54,434 nucleotides of DNA. Origin: Tannockella sp964369175. Its GTDB lineage: Bacteria; Bacillota_I; Bacilli_A; Erysipelotrichales; Coprobacillaceae. The notes beneath the pieces were generated by a model. That model did not search any database. It saw only the letters and a program-made list of their open reading frames with translations, and was not told the DNA's origin. The number at the start of each line of letters is the position of its first letter. Position 1 is the first letter of the stretch. Of the stretch, positions 1 through 7,699 are shown one piece after another. A program made the position numbers and the translations under genes. The DNA is taken from NCBI GenBank assembly GCA_964369175.1, contig CAYJEM010000005.1, positions 1-54,434 of the forward strand, read 5' to 3'.

Positions 1-192
1 CTTTTATTTAGTTATTTTGTCTCTTTTTTATTTAAGTGTATTTTATATCATAGATAGCTTTTAAAATGTAATAATTACGTTCTATGTGGTTAGAATATGA
101 ATTTGTGATAGTTGATTTATACATTTTATTTAACATAAGGGTTATTTTCCTTAGTAATAAGAGTATTTAGATGACTGGCAATATGCTTAAAC

Positions 193-219
193 AAAAAAAC
201 TGTAACCTAAGTTACAGTT
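193..219 (-). terminator. Rho-independent terminator of the NlpC/P60 gene
   Basis: On the minus strand a perfect 9-bp stem, AACTGTAAC with GTTACAGTT around a 4-base loop, is followed by a run of T (plus-strand A at 193-199). The TAA stop codon of the gene overlaps the stem. The rest of 1-217 is AT-rich and I see no gene in it. Confidence 0.85.
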
Positions 220-1507
220 AGTATAATCTTCTATAATTATAAATACCAAAGTATTTATCTAAAGTTGCAACACTGTCTACACGTACATAGTTATCAGGAC
301 GATTCCCTAATACTGATGAACCATAACCAGAAGCATGAACTGCTTGGCCACCACCAATGTATATTGCAATATGGTATACGTGTCCACTACCACCACCGTT
401 GAATGTGATAACATCACCTGGTTGAAGTTCGCTATATGATACACCAACACCACTTGCTGAATAACCAGAAGCAGTTGTACGTCCAATCATTACACCTGAT
501 TGACGATGAGCCCATGCTACTAAACCAGAGCAGTCAAAATAGATAGCATTAGGATTATCTAATCCTTGACCATCACCATATCCACCACCAGGGGCACCCC
601 ACCAATATAAAGATCCTAGACGAGTTAGTGCTTTTTCTGCAATTGCATTTCCAAGTACTGAATCACCAGGAGTTACTGTACCTTCTGTACCACTTGATGA
701 ACCACTTCCAGTTCCAGGAGCTGGTGTCACTGTACCACCACTACTTGGGGTACTATTGATTTTATCAAATGATGTTGCGATTGCATTCATTACAACTTCT
801 TGATTTGCATCTGTAGCAGCACCTGCAGCAGCATTTTGTTCAATGGCAGCTAGAGCTATATTGTATTGTTCTTCATAATTTTGTTTTAATAAAAGCTGTG
901 TTTGGCGTTGTGACTCTAAATATATTTTAGCATCTTCAACTTGATTTAATTGACCATCAAGCATCTCGTAGTCATCTTGAAGCCCACTAATTAATTCTTT
1001 ATCATACTCAGTAAGCTCGTTGATACTTTCAACCCTTGAAAACATATCTACAAAATCTTCAGCACCAAAAATAAATTGAACAAAAAAATCATTATTTGTG
1101 TATGATTGCATAGCATACATACGATCTTTTATTAATTCCTCTTTTTCAGTTATGTCAGCCTGTAAGTTTGTAATAGATGTATTTAAGTATGTAATTTCTT
1201 CTTCTACTTCTACAATATTAGTCTCAACTTTTTCAAGTTCTTCCATCGTTGTTTTTAAATCATCAGAAGCTTGATTGGCGACTTCTTGAGACTTAGCAGC
1301 TTCATCTTTAAATGTATCACTTTTTTGTTCTAAATAACTATTGAAATCTCTACATGTGTCTATCTGCGATGTTGATAGTGAAGTTGAAGAACATAGTTCC
1401 ATATATTTTTCTTCATTTTCCGCAAAATCATTAGCCTTCACTGTAGAAAAACTAACAATTGTAACTACCAATGATAGAGATACAAGTGATATAATAATTT
1501 TTTTCAT
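218..1507 (-). CDS. Secreted NlpC/P60 peptidoglycan endopeptidase with N-terminal coiled coil (PcsB/CwlO-like)
   Basis: Predicted cell-wall hydrolase that cuts stem peptides of peptidoglycan, probably during septation or growth. Residues 1-25 form a Sec signal peptide (MKK then a hydrophobic core). About residues 30-230 are Glu/Lys/Gln-rich and coiled-coil-like, as in PcsB and CwlO. A Ser/Gly/Thr/Pro linker follows at about 255-285, and the C-terminal ~140 residues are the NlpC/P60 domain. Catalytic Cys326 lies in FDCSGL, His379 in YHIAIY and His391 in AVHAS. I start at the ATG at 1507 because GAGGTG sits just upstream; an in-frame TTG at 1525 overlaps that site. The gene is monocistronic with its own promoter and terminator. 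The enzyme class is secure; the exact bond cut and the physiological role are inferred. Confidence 0.9.
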   Translation of the reverse strand: MKKIIISLVSLSLVVTIVSFSTVKANDFAENEEKYMELCSSTSLSTSQIDTCRDFNSYLEQKSDTFKDEAAKSQEVANQASDDLKTTMEELEKVETNIVEVEEEITYLNTSITNLQADITEKEELIKDRMYAMQSYTNNDFFVQFIFGAEDFVDMFSRVESINELTEYDKELISGLQDDYEMLDGQLNQVEDAKIYLESQRQTQLLLKQNYEEQYNIALAAIEQNAAAGAATDANQEVVMNAIATSFDKINSTPSSGGTVTPAPGTGSGSSSGTEGTVTPGDSVLGNAIAEKALTRLGSLYWWGAPGGGYGDGQGLDNPNAIYFDCSGLVAWAHRQSGVMIGRTTASGYSASGVGVSYSELQPGDVITFNGGGSGHVYHIAIYIGGGQAVHASGYGSSVLGNRPDNYVRVDSVATLDKYFGIYNYRRLY

Positions 1508-1532
1508 GTAAACACCTCGTTTCAACGCTAAT

Positions 1533-1541
1533 TATAACATA
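1533..1541 (-). promoter_or_regulatory. Extended -10 promoter of the NlpC/P60 gene
   Basis: On the minus strand the sequence TGTTATAAT, an extended -10, ends about 26 bases before the ATG. The -35 region is weak. This predicts a short leader that carries little more than the ribosome site. Confidence 0.5.
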
Positions 1542-1619
1542 AAGCATTCCTAAAAGTAACCCGAAAAGACTTTTAACATAATTTTGTGTGTTGCATATAG
1601 TAGAGTAGGGGGTGGCAAC

Positions 1620-2444
1620 TTGGTAACAGATGGAATCGATGTTTCACAATATCAAGGAAAAATAGATTGGCAAGAAGTAAAGAAGAATATTAACTTTGCG
1701 ATTTTACGTGTAGGGTATGGTCAAAACCGACGTGATCAAGATGACAAACGATTTATAGAAAATGCAGATGCATGTACAAGGTTGAATATTCCTTTTGGAG
1801 TATATATTTATTCATATGCAAAAAATGAGATGAATGCTATTAGTGAGGCAAACCATGTATTACGTCTTGTAAAAGGGTATAAACTTGCATATCCAGTATA
1901 TTATGATTTAGAAGATGAGGGGACAACGGGCAAACTTACAAATCAAGAAATAGGAAATATTGCTAAAGCGTTTGGTGATACTATGGAAAGTAATGGATAC
2001 TTTGTCGGCGTATATGCTTCTTTATATTGGTGGCAAGAAAAACTAACAAGTCCGGTATTTAATAAATACACAAAATGGATTGCACGTTATAGTGATAATC
2101 TAAACTATAATGGAACATATGGAATGTGGCAATATACTGATGAAGGAACAGTTCCAGGAATTATAGGCCCTGTTGATTTAAACTATGGCTATGTTGATTT
2201 TCCAACAATTATAAAAGAGTTAGGATACAATGGATATGGAAGTATCGATAATGAACCGATGATGAAGTATCGTATTGGTGATATGGTAGAATTTGATTAT
2301 TTATTTATATCGAGTGATAGTATGACACCGATTAAAACAGATCGAAGATCGGGGATTATAACCGAAATAAAGCCTGGTGCACGTAATCCATATTTAATTA
2401 ACCGTGAACTTGGTTGGGTAAATGATGATGTAATTATAGACTAA
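1620..2444 (+). CDS. GH25 family lysozyme (muramidase) without signal peptide
   Basis: Predicted N-acetylmuramidase hydrolysing the MurNAc-GlcNAc bond of peptidoglycan. The protein begins almost directly with the GH25 first strand GIDVSQYQGKIDW, and the acidic pair YYDLED (about residue 96-101) follows, as in Cellosyl-type enzymes. The barrel ends near residue 200, and a ~60-residue tail (YRIGDMVEF... GWVNDDVI) looks like an SH3-type module. I choose TTG at 1620 because AGGGGGTGG precedes it at proper spacing; an upstream in-frame TTG at 1584 has no ribosome site. No secretion signal is visible with either start, so export by lysis, sporulation or a non-classical route would be needed. Family assignment is strong; localisation is open. 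Confidence 0.85.
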   Translation: MVTDGIDVSQYQGKIDWQEVKKNINFAILRVGYGQNRRDQDDKRFIENADACTRLNIPFGVYIYSYAKNEMNAISEANHVLRLVKGYKLAYPVYYDLEDEGTTGKLTNQEIGNIAKAFGDTMESNGYFVGVYASLYWWQEKLTSPVFNKYTKWIARYSDNLNYNGTYGMWQYTDEGTVPGIIGPVDLNYGYVDFPTIIKELGYNGYGSIDNEPMMKYRIGDMVEFDYLFISSDSMTPIKTDRRSGIITEIKPGARNPYLINRELGWVNDDVIID

Positions 2445-2445
2445 A

Positions 2446-2516
2446 AAATCCTGAAATGAAACGAACCCCAAAAGTTGGACACCCAATTTATAGGAGGTTC
2501 GTTTCAAAAAGGATTT
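2446..2516. terminator. Bidirectional terminator resembling an IS3-family element end (copy 1)
   Basis: Arms TGAAACGAACC (2457-2467) and GGTTCGTTTCA (2496-2506) pair perfectly, and outer AAAAATCC/GGATTTTT segments extend the stem. It lies between two convergent genes. The loop contains CCCCAAAAGTTGGACA, which looks like the terminal sequence of many IS3-family insertion sequences. A diverged second copy lies at 34266-34320. Terminator function follows from the hairpin; mobile-element origin is inference. Confidence 0.7.
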
Positions 2517-2996
2517 TTATTTATATATGTCATTATAAATATTTTGTAATCGATTTAAAAAAGATTTATCTTTATCGAGCATGCAGTGTAACAAGTCACG
2601 AACACTGGTATCTTCTAAAGTATTTATAACCTTACATGTGCTATCAATTAATGAACTTTCTGTTGAAATCATGTATTCATACATTATCTCGATTTTATTT
2701 GGATAGTTATGATAGCTTGAAGACCAATAATGGTGATTGTCATTTTCAATCGTCCACAGCCTAGGATCTACTTTTTCTTGATAAATAATATCATATAGTA
2801 ACGAAATTTGAAGCATCCGTTCACTAGCCATTTCAAGAAATAGTTGTTTCGAATCTGGATGTTTACAAATTGTATGATTATATAAAGCAAGACTAGTTGA
2901 AGTCATGCGTGAATATAGACCACCAACTTGTTCTAATAACTGATGACCAACACTTTGGTCAATTTGTTCTACAATTACTTTGGGATAGTTGTGCAT
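2517..2996 (-). CDS. Ferritin-like-fold protein with degenerate metal-ligand motifs
   Basis: A 159-residue, all-helical protein. Its two halves resemble the two helix pairs of the small ferritin-like proteins of Clostridia: an N-terminal segment with GGLYSRMTSTSLALYNH and ASERMLQISLLYDI ... DPRLW, then TESSLIDST and DKDKSFLNRL. In metal-binding relatives the second helix of each pair carries an ExxH motif. Here the expected His positions are replaced (SERMLQ, KDKSFL), so the di-metal site is probably lost. No signal peptide or membrane segment is present. The start ATG at 2996 is preceded by GAGGTG. The GNAT gene upstream on the same strand is separated by a terminator, so this gene is transcribed alone. 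Function is unknown; the fold assignment is moderate. Confidence 0.5.
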   Translation of the reverse strand: MHNYPKVIVEQIDQSVGHQLLEQVGGLYSRMTSTSLALYNHTICKHPDSKQLFLEMASERMLQISLLYDIIYQEKVDPRLWTIENDNHHYWSSSYHNYPNKIEIMYEYMISTESSLIDSTCKVINTLEDTSVRDLLHCMLDKDKSFLNRLQNIYNDIYK

Positions 2997-3042
2997 ATTT
3001 TCACCTCATAATATATATATGCACTATAAACAACAATATGAT

Positions 3043-3066
3043 AAAAAAAGATCTACGCGATCTTTC
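3043..3066 (-). terminator. Terminator of the GNAT acetyltransferase gene
   Basis: On the minus strand AAAGATC-GCGTA-GATCTTT is followed by T residues, immediately after the stop codon of the acetyltransferase gene. Confidence 0.8.
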
Positions 3067-3566
3067 TATGTATTGATGATTTTTTGAAATGCTAATCGCT
3101 TAGCATTATTTGCTACATATACAACACCACATTCAATAAATCCATTCTTTTTTAACATGTTTTGCATTGCAATATTATCAAAATGAGTATCTATACGTAT
3201 TGATTTACAATTTGGAAATAACTGAGTAGCAATATTAAAACAATAACTTGCATATCCCTTTTTCAAAGTAGTACTATTACTAGCAACACGATGAATAACA
3301 ATATATGAATCATTATTTAACCAGTTTCCTTCAATATATTCATAATGTGGTTCTGGCTTATTACTAATCATGCATGTAGAGACAATTTTACCCTCATCTA
3401 ATATAACGTATGATTCACCATTTTCAATATCCCTAAGAACACTTTCAACATTAGGATATCCTTCTTGCCATTGATCGATATTATTATCTTTTAATCTCTT
3501 TTTTGCACATTCATATATATCAGCTACGATGCTAGCATCATCAACTGTTGTTTTACGAAAATCCAT
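3066..3566 (-). CDS. GNAT family N-acetyltransferase
   Basis: A 166-residue GCN5-related acetyltransferase predicted to transfer acetyl from acetyl-CoA to an unknown amine. It opens with the typical FRKTTVDDASIVADIYECAK helix-loop and DNNIDQWQEGYP segment seen in small Firmicute GNATs. It has the central strands (SYVILDEGKIVSTCMI, YIVIHRVASN) and the acetyl-CoA-binding region with KKGYASYCFN, where the usual RxxGxG/A is reduced to KKGYAS. It ends with NIAMQNMLKKNGFIECGVVY. The start at 3566 is fixed by GGAGGTGA a few bases upstream; an in-frame GTG nine bases earlier falls inside that site. The substrate cannot be told from sequence. Confidence 0.85.
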   Translation of the reverse strand: MDFRKTTVDDASIVADIYECAKKRLKDNNIDQWQEGYPNVESVLRDIENGESYVILDEGKIVSTCMISNKPEPHYEYIEGNWLNNDSYIVIHRVASNSTTLKKGYASYCFNIATQLFPNCKSIRIDTHFDNIAMQNMLKKNGFIECGVVYVANNAKRLAFQKIINT

Positions 3567-3690
3567 TACTATCACCTCCGTGATAGTATATCATAAAATA
3601 GTATACATATAAGCACAAAATCGATAAAATAACTACAAATTAAAATAAATAATGTAAAAGTTTTGAGTATGCCTTATTAAATTACATATG

Positions 3691-3706
3691 TTTTGAAAGT
3701 CAAACT
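3691..3706. promoter_or_regulatory. FabT-like operator upstream of acpP
   Basis: TTTTGAAAGTCAAACT is an imperfect palindrome close to the FabT consensus ANTTTGATTATCAAATT. It abuts the -35 box of the acpP promoter, a natural position for repression. A MarR-family fabT gene lies in the same operon. Binding is inferred, not shown. Confidence 0.65.
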
Positions 3707-3707
3707 A

Positions 3708-3736
3708 TTTACAAATGAATAAAGTTGTTATATAAT
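3708..3736 (+). promoter_or_regulatory. Sigma-A promoter of the fatty-acid synthesis operon
   Basis: TTTACA (3708-3713), a 17-base spacer and TATAAT (3731-3736) make a near-consensus vegetative promoter 28 bases before the acpP start codon. The FabT-like palindrome lies directly upstream. Confidence 0.8.
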
Positions 3737-3763
3737 CATCTAGAAACTAAGGAGGAAATTACT

Positions 3764-3991
3764 ATGGCATTTGACAAAGTAAAAGAAATTATTGTTGATT
3801 CATTAAGTTGTGATGAAGAAGCAGTTGTATTAGAAGCAAACTTAAAAGATGATTTAGAAGCTGATTCATTAGACGCAGTTGAATTAATCATGGCTGTTGA
3901 AGAAGAATTCGATATTGAAATTCCTGAAGAAACAGCACAAAACATGAAAACGGTAAAAGATATCGTTGATTTTATTGAAGCAAATCAATAA
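3764..3991 (+). CDS. acpP: Acyl carrier protein
   Basis: A small acidic 75-residue acyl carrier protein that holds growing fatty acyl chains on a phosphopantetheine arm in the cytoplasm. Ser35 in the EADSLDAVEL motif is the attachment site. Length and acidity match the family. The ATG at 3764 follows AAGGAGG at 3749-3755; an in-frame upstream start has no such signal. It is the first gene of the fatty-acid operon, behind a strong promoter and followed by a hairpin terminator before accB. This arrangement would give more acpP message than message for the downstream enzymes, in keeping with the high cellular need for ACP. Confidence 0.97.
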   Translation: MAFDKVKEIIVDSLSCDEEAVVLEANLKDDLEADSLDAVELIMAVEEEFDIEIPEETAQNMKTVKDIVDFIEANQ

Positions 3992-4014
3992 TAAAGCAAA
4001 TCGAGAAATAAGTT

Positions 4015-4040
4015 CCCAGCGATTGCTGGGGCTTTATTTT
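4015..4040 (+). terminator. Intra-operon terminator or attenuator after acpP
   Basis: CCCAGC-GATT-GCTGGG followed by GCTTTATTTT forms a GC-rich hairpin with a T-rich tail between acpP and accB. Some read-through, or a promoter just downstream, is needed to express the rest of the operon. Confidence 0.8.
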
Positions 4041-4052
4041 ATTAATATATTA

Positions 4053-4067
4053 TTTTGACAATCAAAA
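4053..4067. promoter_or_regulatory. Second FabT-like operator, upstream of accB
   Basis: TTTTGA-CAA-TCAAAA is a perfect 6-bp inverted repeat with a 3-base centre and matches the FabT consensus well. It lies just before the accB ribosome site and includes a TTGACA hexamer. No good -10 lies 17 bases downstream of that hexamer, so the start point of any accB promoter is unclear. The site may block transcription reading past the acpP terminator. Confidence 0.65.
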
Positions 4068-4085
4068 CATTTGGAGGAAATAGAA

Positions 4086-4523
4086 ATGAAAATTGAATTA
4101 GTAAAAGAATTAATGGCTGAATTTGAAAAATCTGATGTATACAAAATGAAGCTACAAACAGAAGAACTAACTTTAGAATTAGAAAAAACACCAGTAGCAG
4201 TTGCTGCGATGCCAGTAGTAGCACCAGCACCAGTAGCACCAACACCAGTGGAAACAACAGCAGTAGAAACTACGACATCACTTAGTGGTACACCAATCAA
4301 GTCACCAATCGTTGGAATATTCTACCCAGCTAGTTCACCAACAGCCAAACCATATGTAGAAGTAGGTATGAAAGTGACAAAAGGACAAACTGTTTGTATC
4401 ATTGAAGCGATGAAAGTAATGAATGAAATTAAAGCTCCAATTGATGGAATAATTACGGCAATCTTAGTAGAAAATGAAGAGACGGTTGAATACGATCAAC
4501 CGATCATGATGATTGAAGCATAA
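4086..4523 (+). CDS. accB: Biotin carboxyl carrier protein of acetyl-CoA carboxylase
   Basis: The 145-residue carrier subunit of acetyl-CoA carboxylase, which shuttles carboxyl-biotin from AccC to the AccAD carboxyltransferase. A short helical N-terminus (about 1-40) leads to a Pro/Ala/Val/Thr-rich flexible linker (about 42-75) and then a biotinyl domain. Lys110 in EAMKVMNE is the biotinylation site. The ATG at 4086 follows GGAGG at 4073-4077. An upstream in-frame TTG at 4071 lies before the Shine-Dalgarno and is not credible. The gene follows the acpP terminator and a FabT-like box and is two bases from accC. Confidence 0.96.
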   Translation: MKIELVKELMAEFEKSDVYKMKLQTEELTLELEKTPVAVAAMPVVAPAPVAPTPVETTAVETTTSLSGTPIKSPIVGIFYPASSPTAKPYVEVGMKVTKGQTVCIIEAMKVMNEIKAPIDGIITAILVENEETVEYDQPIMMIEA

Positions 4524-4525
4524 TT

Positions 4526-5881
4526 ATGTTTAAAAGAATATTAATTGCTAATCGTGGAGAGATTGCAGTACGTATTATTCGTACATGTAAAGAATTAGGA
4601 GTTGAGGCTGTTGCCGTATACTCAACTGTTGATGAATCGTCATTACATGTACAACTTGCTGACCATGCAGTATGTATAGGTCCTGCAAAAGCAACAGATA
4701 GTTATTTAAATATGAAAAATATTTTAGCTGCTGCAACAAGTCTTGGATGCGATGCTATTCATCCAGGGTTTGGTTTTTTATCAGAAAACTCAACATTTGC
4801 CAATCTAGTTGAAGAGTGTGGAATTACTTTCATTGGACCTAAAGGTAGTGTCATAGATGCTATGGGGAATAAATCAATGGCTCGTAAAATTATGATTGAT
4901 GCTGGGGTACCAGTTGTTCCTGGAAGTGACGGAAGTATTAATAGCGTTGAACAAGCAGTTGAAGTTGCTACTAAAATTGGTTATCCAGTACTTGTAAAAG
5001 CATCTGCTGGGGGCGGAGGTCGTGGAATGCGTAAGGCCTTCGATGAAGAGGAGCTTAAAGAAGCATTTGTTACTGCAAAAGCAGAAGCAAAAGCTTGTTT
5101 TGGCGATGACGAAATGTATATGGAAAAGTTGATACTTGATCCAAAACATATTGAATTCCAGATTTTAGCAGATACGTATGGAAATGTAATTCACTTAGGT
5201 GAAAGAGATTGTTCAATTCAAAGAAGAAATCAAAAGATGATAGAAGAGGCACCAAGTAAAGCCCTGTCACCGGCACTTCGTCAAAGAATGGGTGAAGATG
5301 CAGTTAAAGCAGCTAAAGGATCAGGTTATACAAATGCTGGTACTATTGAATATGTATTAGATAAAGAAGGAAATTACTATTTTATTGAAATGAATACACG
5401 TATTCAAGTAGAACATCCAATTACCGAGATGGTAACGGGAGTTGACTTAATTCGTGAACAAATTCGAATTGCTGCAAAGCAACGACTTTCAGTTAAACAA
5501 GAAGATGTCGTAATGAATGGCCATTCAATTGAATGCCGTATTAATGCTGAAAATCCAAAAGAAGGGTTCCGCCCTTGTCCAGGACTTGTTAAAGGTGTAC
5601 ATTTGCCTGGAGGACTTGGTGTACGTATTGATACTACTTTATATCAAGGTTATAAGGTTTCATCACATTATGATTCTATGATTGCTAAAGTTATTGTTCA
5701 TGCTGGTAGTCGTTTAGAAGCAATTCGTAGAATGCGTCGTGTACTCTCAGAATTGGTAATTGATGGTATTGATACAAACCAAGAGTTACAATACTTAATT
5801 TTACACAATAGTGAATTTGTAAAAGGAAACTTTGATACTAGTTTTATTGAAAAGAATCTAGATCAATTGGTAAGTGAATAA
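4526..5881 (+). CDS. accC: Acetyl-CoA carboxylase, biotin carboxylase subunit
   Basis: An ATP-grasp enzyme of 451 residues that carboxylates the biotin on AccB using bicarbonate and ATP, the first half of malonyl-CoA formation. The N-terminal Rossmann-like domain starts MFKRILIANRGEIAVRII. The glycine-rich ATP-binding loop KASAGGGGRGM is near residues 158-168, and the catalytic segment with MNTRIQVEHPITE is near 290. The C-terminal domain ends with the IDGIDTN region. Length is normal for the family. Its stop codon overlaps the accD start (TAATG), which implies translational coupling. Confidence 0.97.
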   Translation: MFKRILIANRGEIAVRIIRTCKELGVEAVAVYSTVDESSLHVQLADHAVCIGPAKATDSYLNMKNILAAATSLGCDAIHPGFGFLSENSTFANLVEECGITFIGPKGSVIDAMGNKSMARKIMIDAGVPVVPGSDGSINSVEQAVEVATKIGYPVLVKASAGGGGRGMRKAFDEEELKEAFVTAKAEAKACFGDDEMYMEKLILDPKHIEFQILADTYGNVIHLGERDCSIQRRNQKMIEEAPSKALSPALRQRMGEDAVKAAKGSGYTNAGTIEYVLDKEGNYYFIEMNTRIQVEHPITEMVTGVDLIREQIRIAAKQRLSVKQEDVVMNGHSIECRINAENPKEGFRPCPGLVKGVHLPGGLGVRIDTTLYQGYKVSSHYDSMIAKVIVHAGSRLEAIRRMRRVLSELVIDGIDTNQELQYLILHNSEFVKGNFDTSFIEKNLDQLVSE

Positions 5882-6741
5882 TGGAAAATGTATTTAAAGA
5901 CCGAAAAGAGAAACTTAGTTTTTTTAAAGAACTTCGTAAAAAAAGCAGTCGTGTAAAAAACACAAATATTCCTGATGGGTTATTTGTTAAGTGTGATGCA
6001 TGTCATGAAAGTATGCTAGCATCACAAGTTGATGAAAATAAATATGTATGTATTCATTGTGGGCACCATTTAAAAATGCCGGCAATAGACCGTCTAGATA
6101 TGATTTTTGACGATGGTAAATACCATGAATTATTCCGTCATCTAAAAACAAAAGATCCATTAATGTTTCCAGGATACGTTGATAAATTGACAAAATTACA
6201 GGAAACAACAGGGTTAGAAGAAGCCGTTGTTGTAGCAAGAGGATACATTGAAAAAGTTCGTACGGTTGTATGTGTTATGGATAGTCGCTTTTTAATGGGA
6301 AGTATGGGAAGCGTAGTTGGTGAAAAAATAACTCGTGCTATTGAATATGCTACAAAGCGTAAATTACCGGTTGTAATTTTCTGTGCTAGTGGTGGTGCAA
6401 GAATGCAAGAGGGGATTATTTCATTAATGCAAATGGCAAAAACATCAGCAGCCCTTGCAAAACATAATGAAGCAGGATTATTGTATATTTCATATATTAC
6501 ACATCCAACAACAGGTGGAGTAACTGCATCATTTGCGATGCTAGGAGATATTATTTTAGCTGAGCCAAAAGCATTAATTGGATTTGCTGGTGCTCGTGTA
6601 ATTGAAACAACAATTAAGCAAAAATTACCCGAAGGATTCCAAACACCAGAATTTATGTTAGAACAAGGGTTTATTGATAATATAGTCGAAAGACAAAATT
6701 GTCGTGAAACGCTTGCACTATTATTGAAAATGCATGCATAA
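5881..6741 (+). CDS. accD: Acetyl-CoA carboxylase carboxyltransferase subunit beta
   Basis: The 286-residue beta subunit that, with AccA, moves the carboxyl group from biotin to acetyl-CoA. A four-Cys zinc ribbon sits near residues 38-61, with pairs CDAC and CIHC, as in bacterial AccD. A crotonase-fold carboxyltransferase domain follows, with the glycine-rich segments GSMGSVVGEKI and FCASGGARMQEG and the region TTGGVTASFAMLGD. The start overlaps the accC stop by one base. The accA start follows 13 bases after the stop with an AAGGAGG site, so the two subunits are made together. Confidence 0.97.
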   Translation: MENVFKDRKEKLSFFKELRKKSSRVKNTNIPDGLFVKCDACHESMLASQVDENKYVCIHCGHHLKMPAIDRLDMIFDDGKYHELFRHLKTKDPLMFPGYVDKLTKLQETTGLEEAVVVARGYIEKVRTVVCVMDSRFLMGSMGSVVGEKITRAIEYATKRKLPVVIFCASGGARMQEGIISLMQMAKTSAALAKHNEAGLLYISYITHPTTGGVTASFAMLGDIILAEPKALIGFAGARVIETTIKQKLPEGFQTPEFMLEQGFIDNIVERQNCRETLALLLKMHA

Positions 6742-6754
6742 GGAGGATACGTAT

Positions 6755-7699
6755 ATGTCATTAAAAGAAGTAGAATTAAAAATACAACAATTACATGAAC
6801 GATTATCTGCCTTAGTTGAAGATAGAGATGTTGATCATGTTTTAGAAATAAAAGATATTCAAGGAACAATTAAAATATTAGAAGATAAAGCATTTCATAA
6901 TTTAGAAAATTATGATCGAGTATATCTTGCAAGAAAAAAAGAAAGACCAAATGTAAAAGAATATATTACAAATATATTTGATGATTTCTACGAATTACAT
7001 GGTGACCGCCTTTATCGTGATGATGCTTCAATTGTAGGTGGTATTGCAATGTACAAAAATATGCCAGTAACAGTTATTGGACATCAAAAAGGAAGAACAT
7101 TAGAAGATAATTTAACATGTAATTTTGGTATGTCCTCACCTGAAGGATACCGTAAAGCAATGCGTTTAATGAAGCAGGCTGAAAAGTTCAAAAGACCAAT
7201 TATTACTTTCATTGATACTCCAGGAGCATATCCAGGTTTAGAAGCTGAAGAAAATGGTATTGGAGAAGCAATAGCTAGAAATTTGATGGAAATGTCTACA
7301 TTGCAGGTACCTGTTATTGCCTTTATTATTGGTGAAGGTGGAAGTGGTGGAGCTTTAGCTCTAGGTGTTGGCGATCGTGTTGTAATGTTAGAAAATGCAA
7401 TTTATTCGATCCTATCACCAGAAGGATTTGCTTCTATTTTATGGAAAGATGGAAGTCGTGCTAGTGATGCTGCAGATGTAATGAAACTGACAGCAAAAGA
7501 TTTGTTAGAAATGAATGTTATTGATGATATTATTAGAGAACCACTAGGTGGGATTACAAAAGAACCAACATATGTATATCGTAATATTAAAAAATATTTA
7601 GATAAAACATTAGGGGAATTAAATAAGTTATCAGTTACAAGTTTACTATCAAAAAGATATTCAAAGTTTAGAAATATAGGAAGTGATTTAGATGACTAA
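6755..7699 (+). CDS. accA: Acetyl-CoA carboxylase carboxyltransferase subunit alpha
   Basis: The 314-residue alpha subunit of the carboxyltransferase, partner of AccD. It begins with the N-terminal helical hairpin (MSLKEVELKIQQLHERLSAL). The crotonase-like core follows, with TFIDTPGAYPG near residue 150 and IGEGGSGGALALGVGD near 195-210. The C-terminal helices fit the normal length. I choose the ATG at 6755 since AAGGAGG lies at 6740-6746; an in-frame ATG at 6734 is upstream of this site and inside accD. The stop overlaps the start of fabT by eight bases. Confidence 0.96.
   Translation: MSLKEVELKIQQLHERLSALVEDRDVDHVLEIKDIQGTIKILEDKAFHNLENYDRVYLARKKERPNVKEYITNIFDDFYELHGDRLYRDDASIVGGIAMYKNMPVTVIGHQKGRTLEDNLTCNFGMSSPEGYRKAMRLMKQAEKFKRPIITFIDTPGAYPGLEAEENGIGEAIARNLMEMSTLQVPVIAFIIGEGGSGGALALGVGDRVVMLENAIYSILSPEGFASILWKDGSRASDAADVMKLTAKDLLEMNVIDDIIREPLGGITKEPTYVYRNIKKYLDKTLGELNKLSVTSLLSKRYSKFRNIGSDLDD

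Noticed and set aside
2446..2516. Intact insertion sequence
   Set aside because: Only an end-like segment of about 50 bases is present and no transposase gene is found. It is treated as a relic or domesticated terminator.
4055..4083. Sigma-A promoter starting with TTGACA before accB
   Set aside because: No -10 sequence lies 16-18 bases downstream; that position is the ribosome site and start codon of accB. The hexamer is better explained as part of the FabT-like palindrome.
6138..6869. Long open frame (243 codons) on the minus strand
   Set aside because: It lies fully opposite accD and accA, lacks a ribosome site and gives a low-complexity hydrophobic product. It is a shadow of the real genes.
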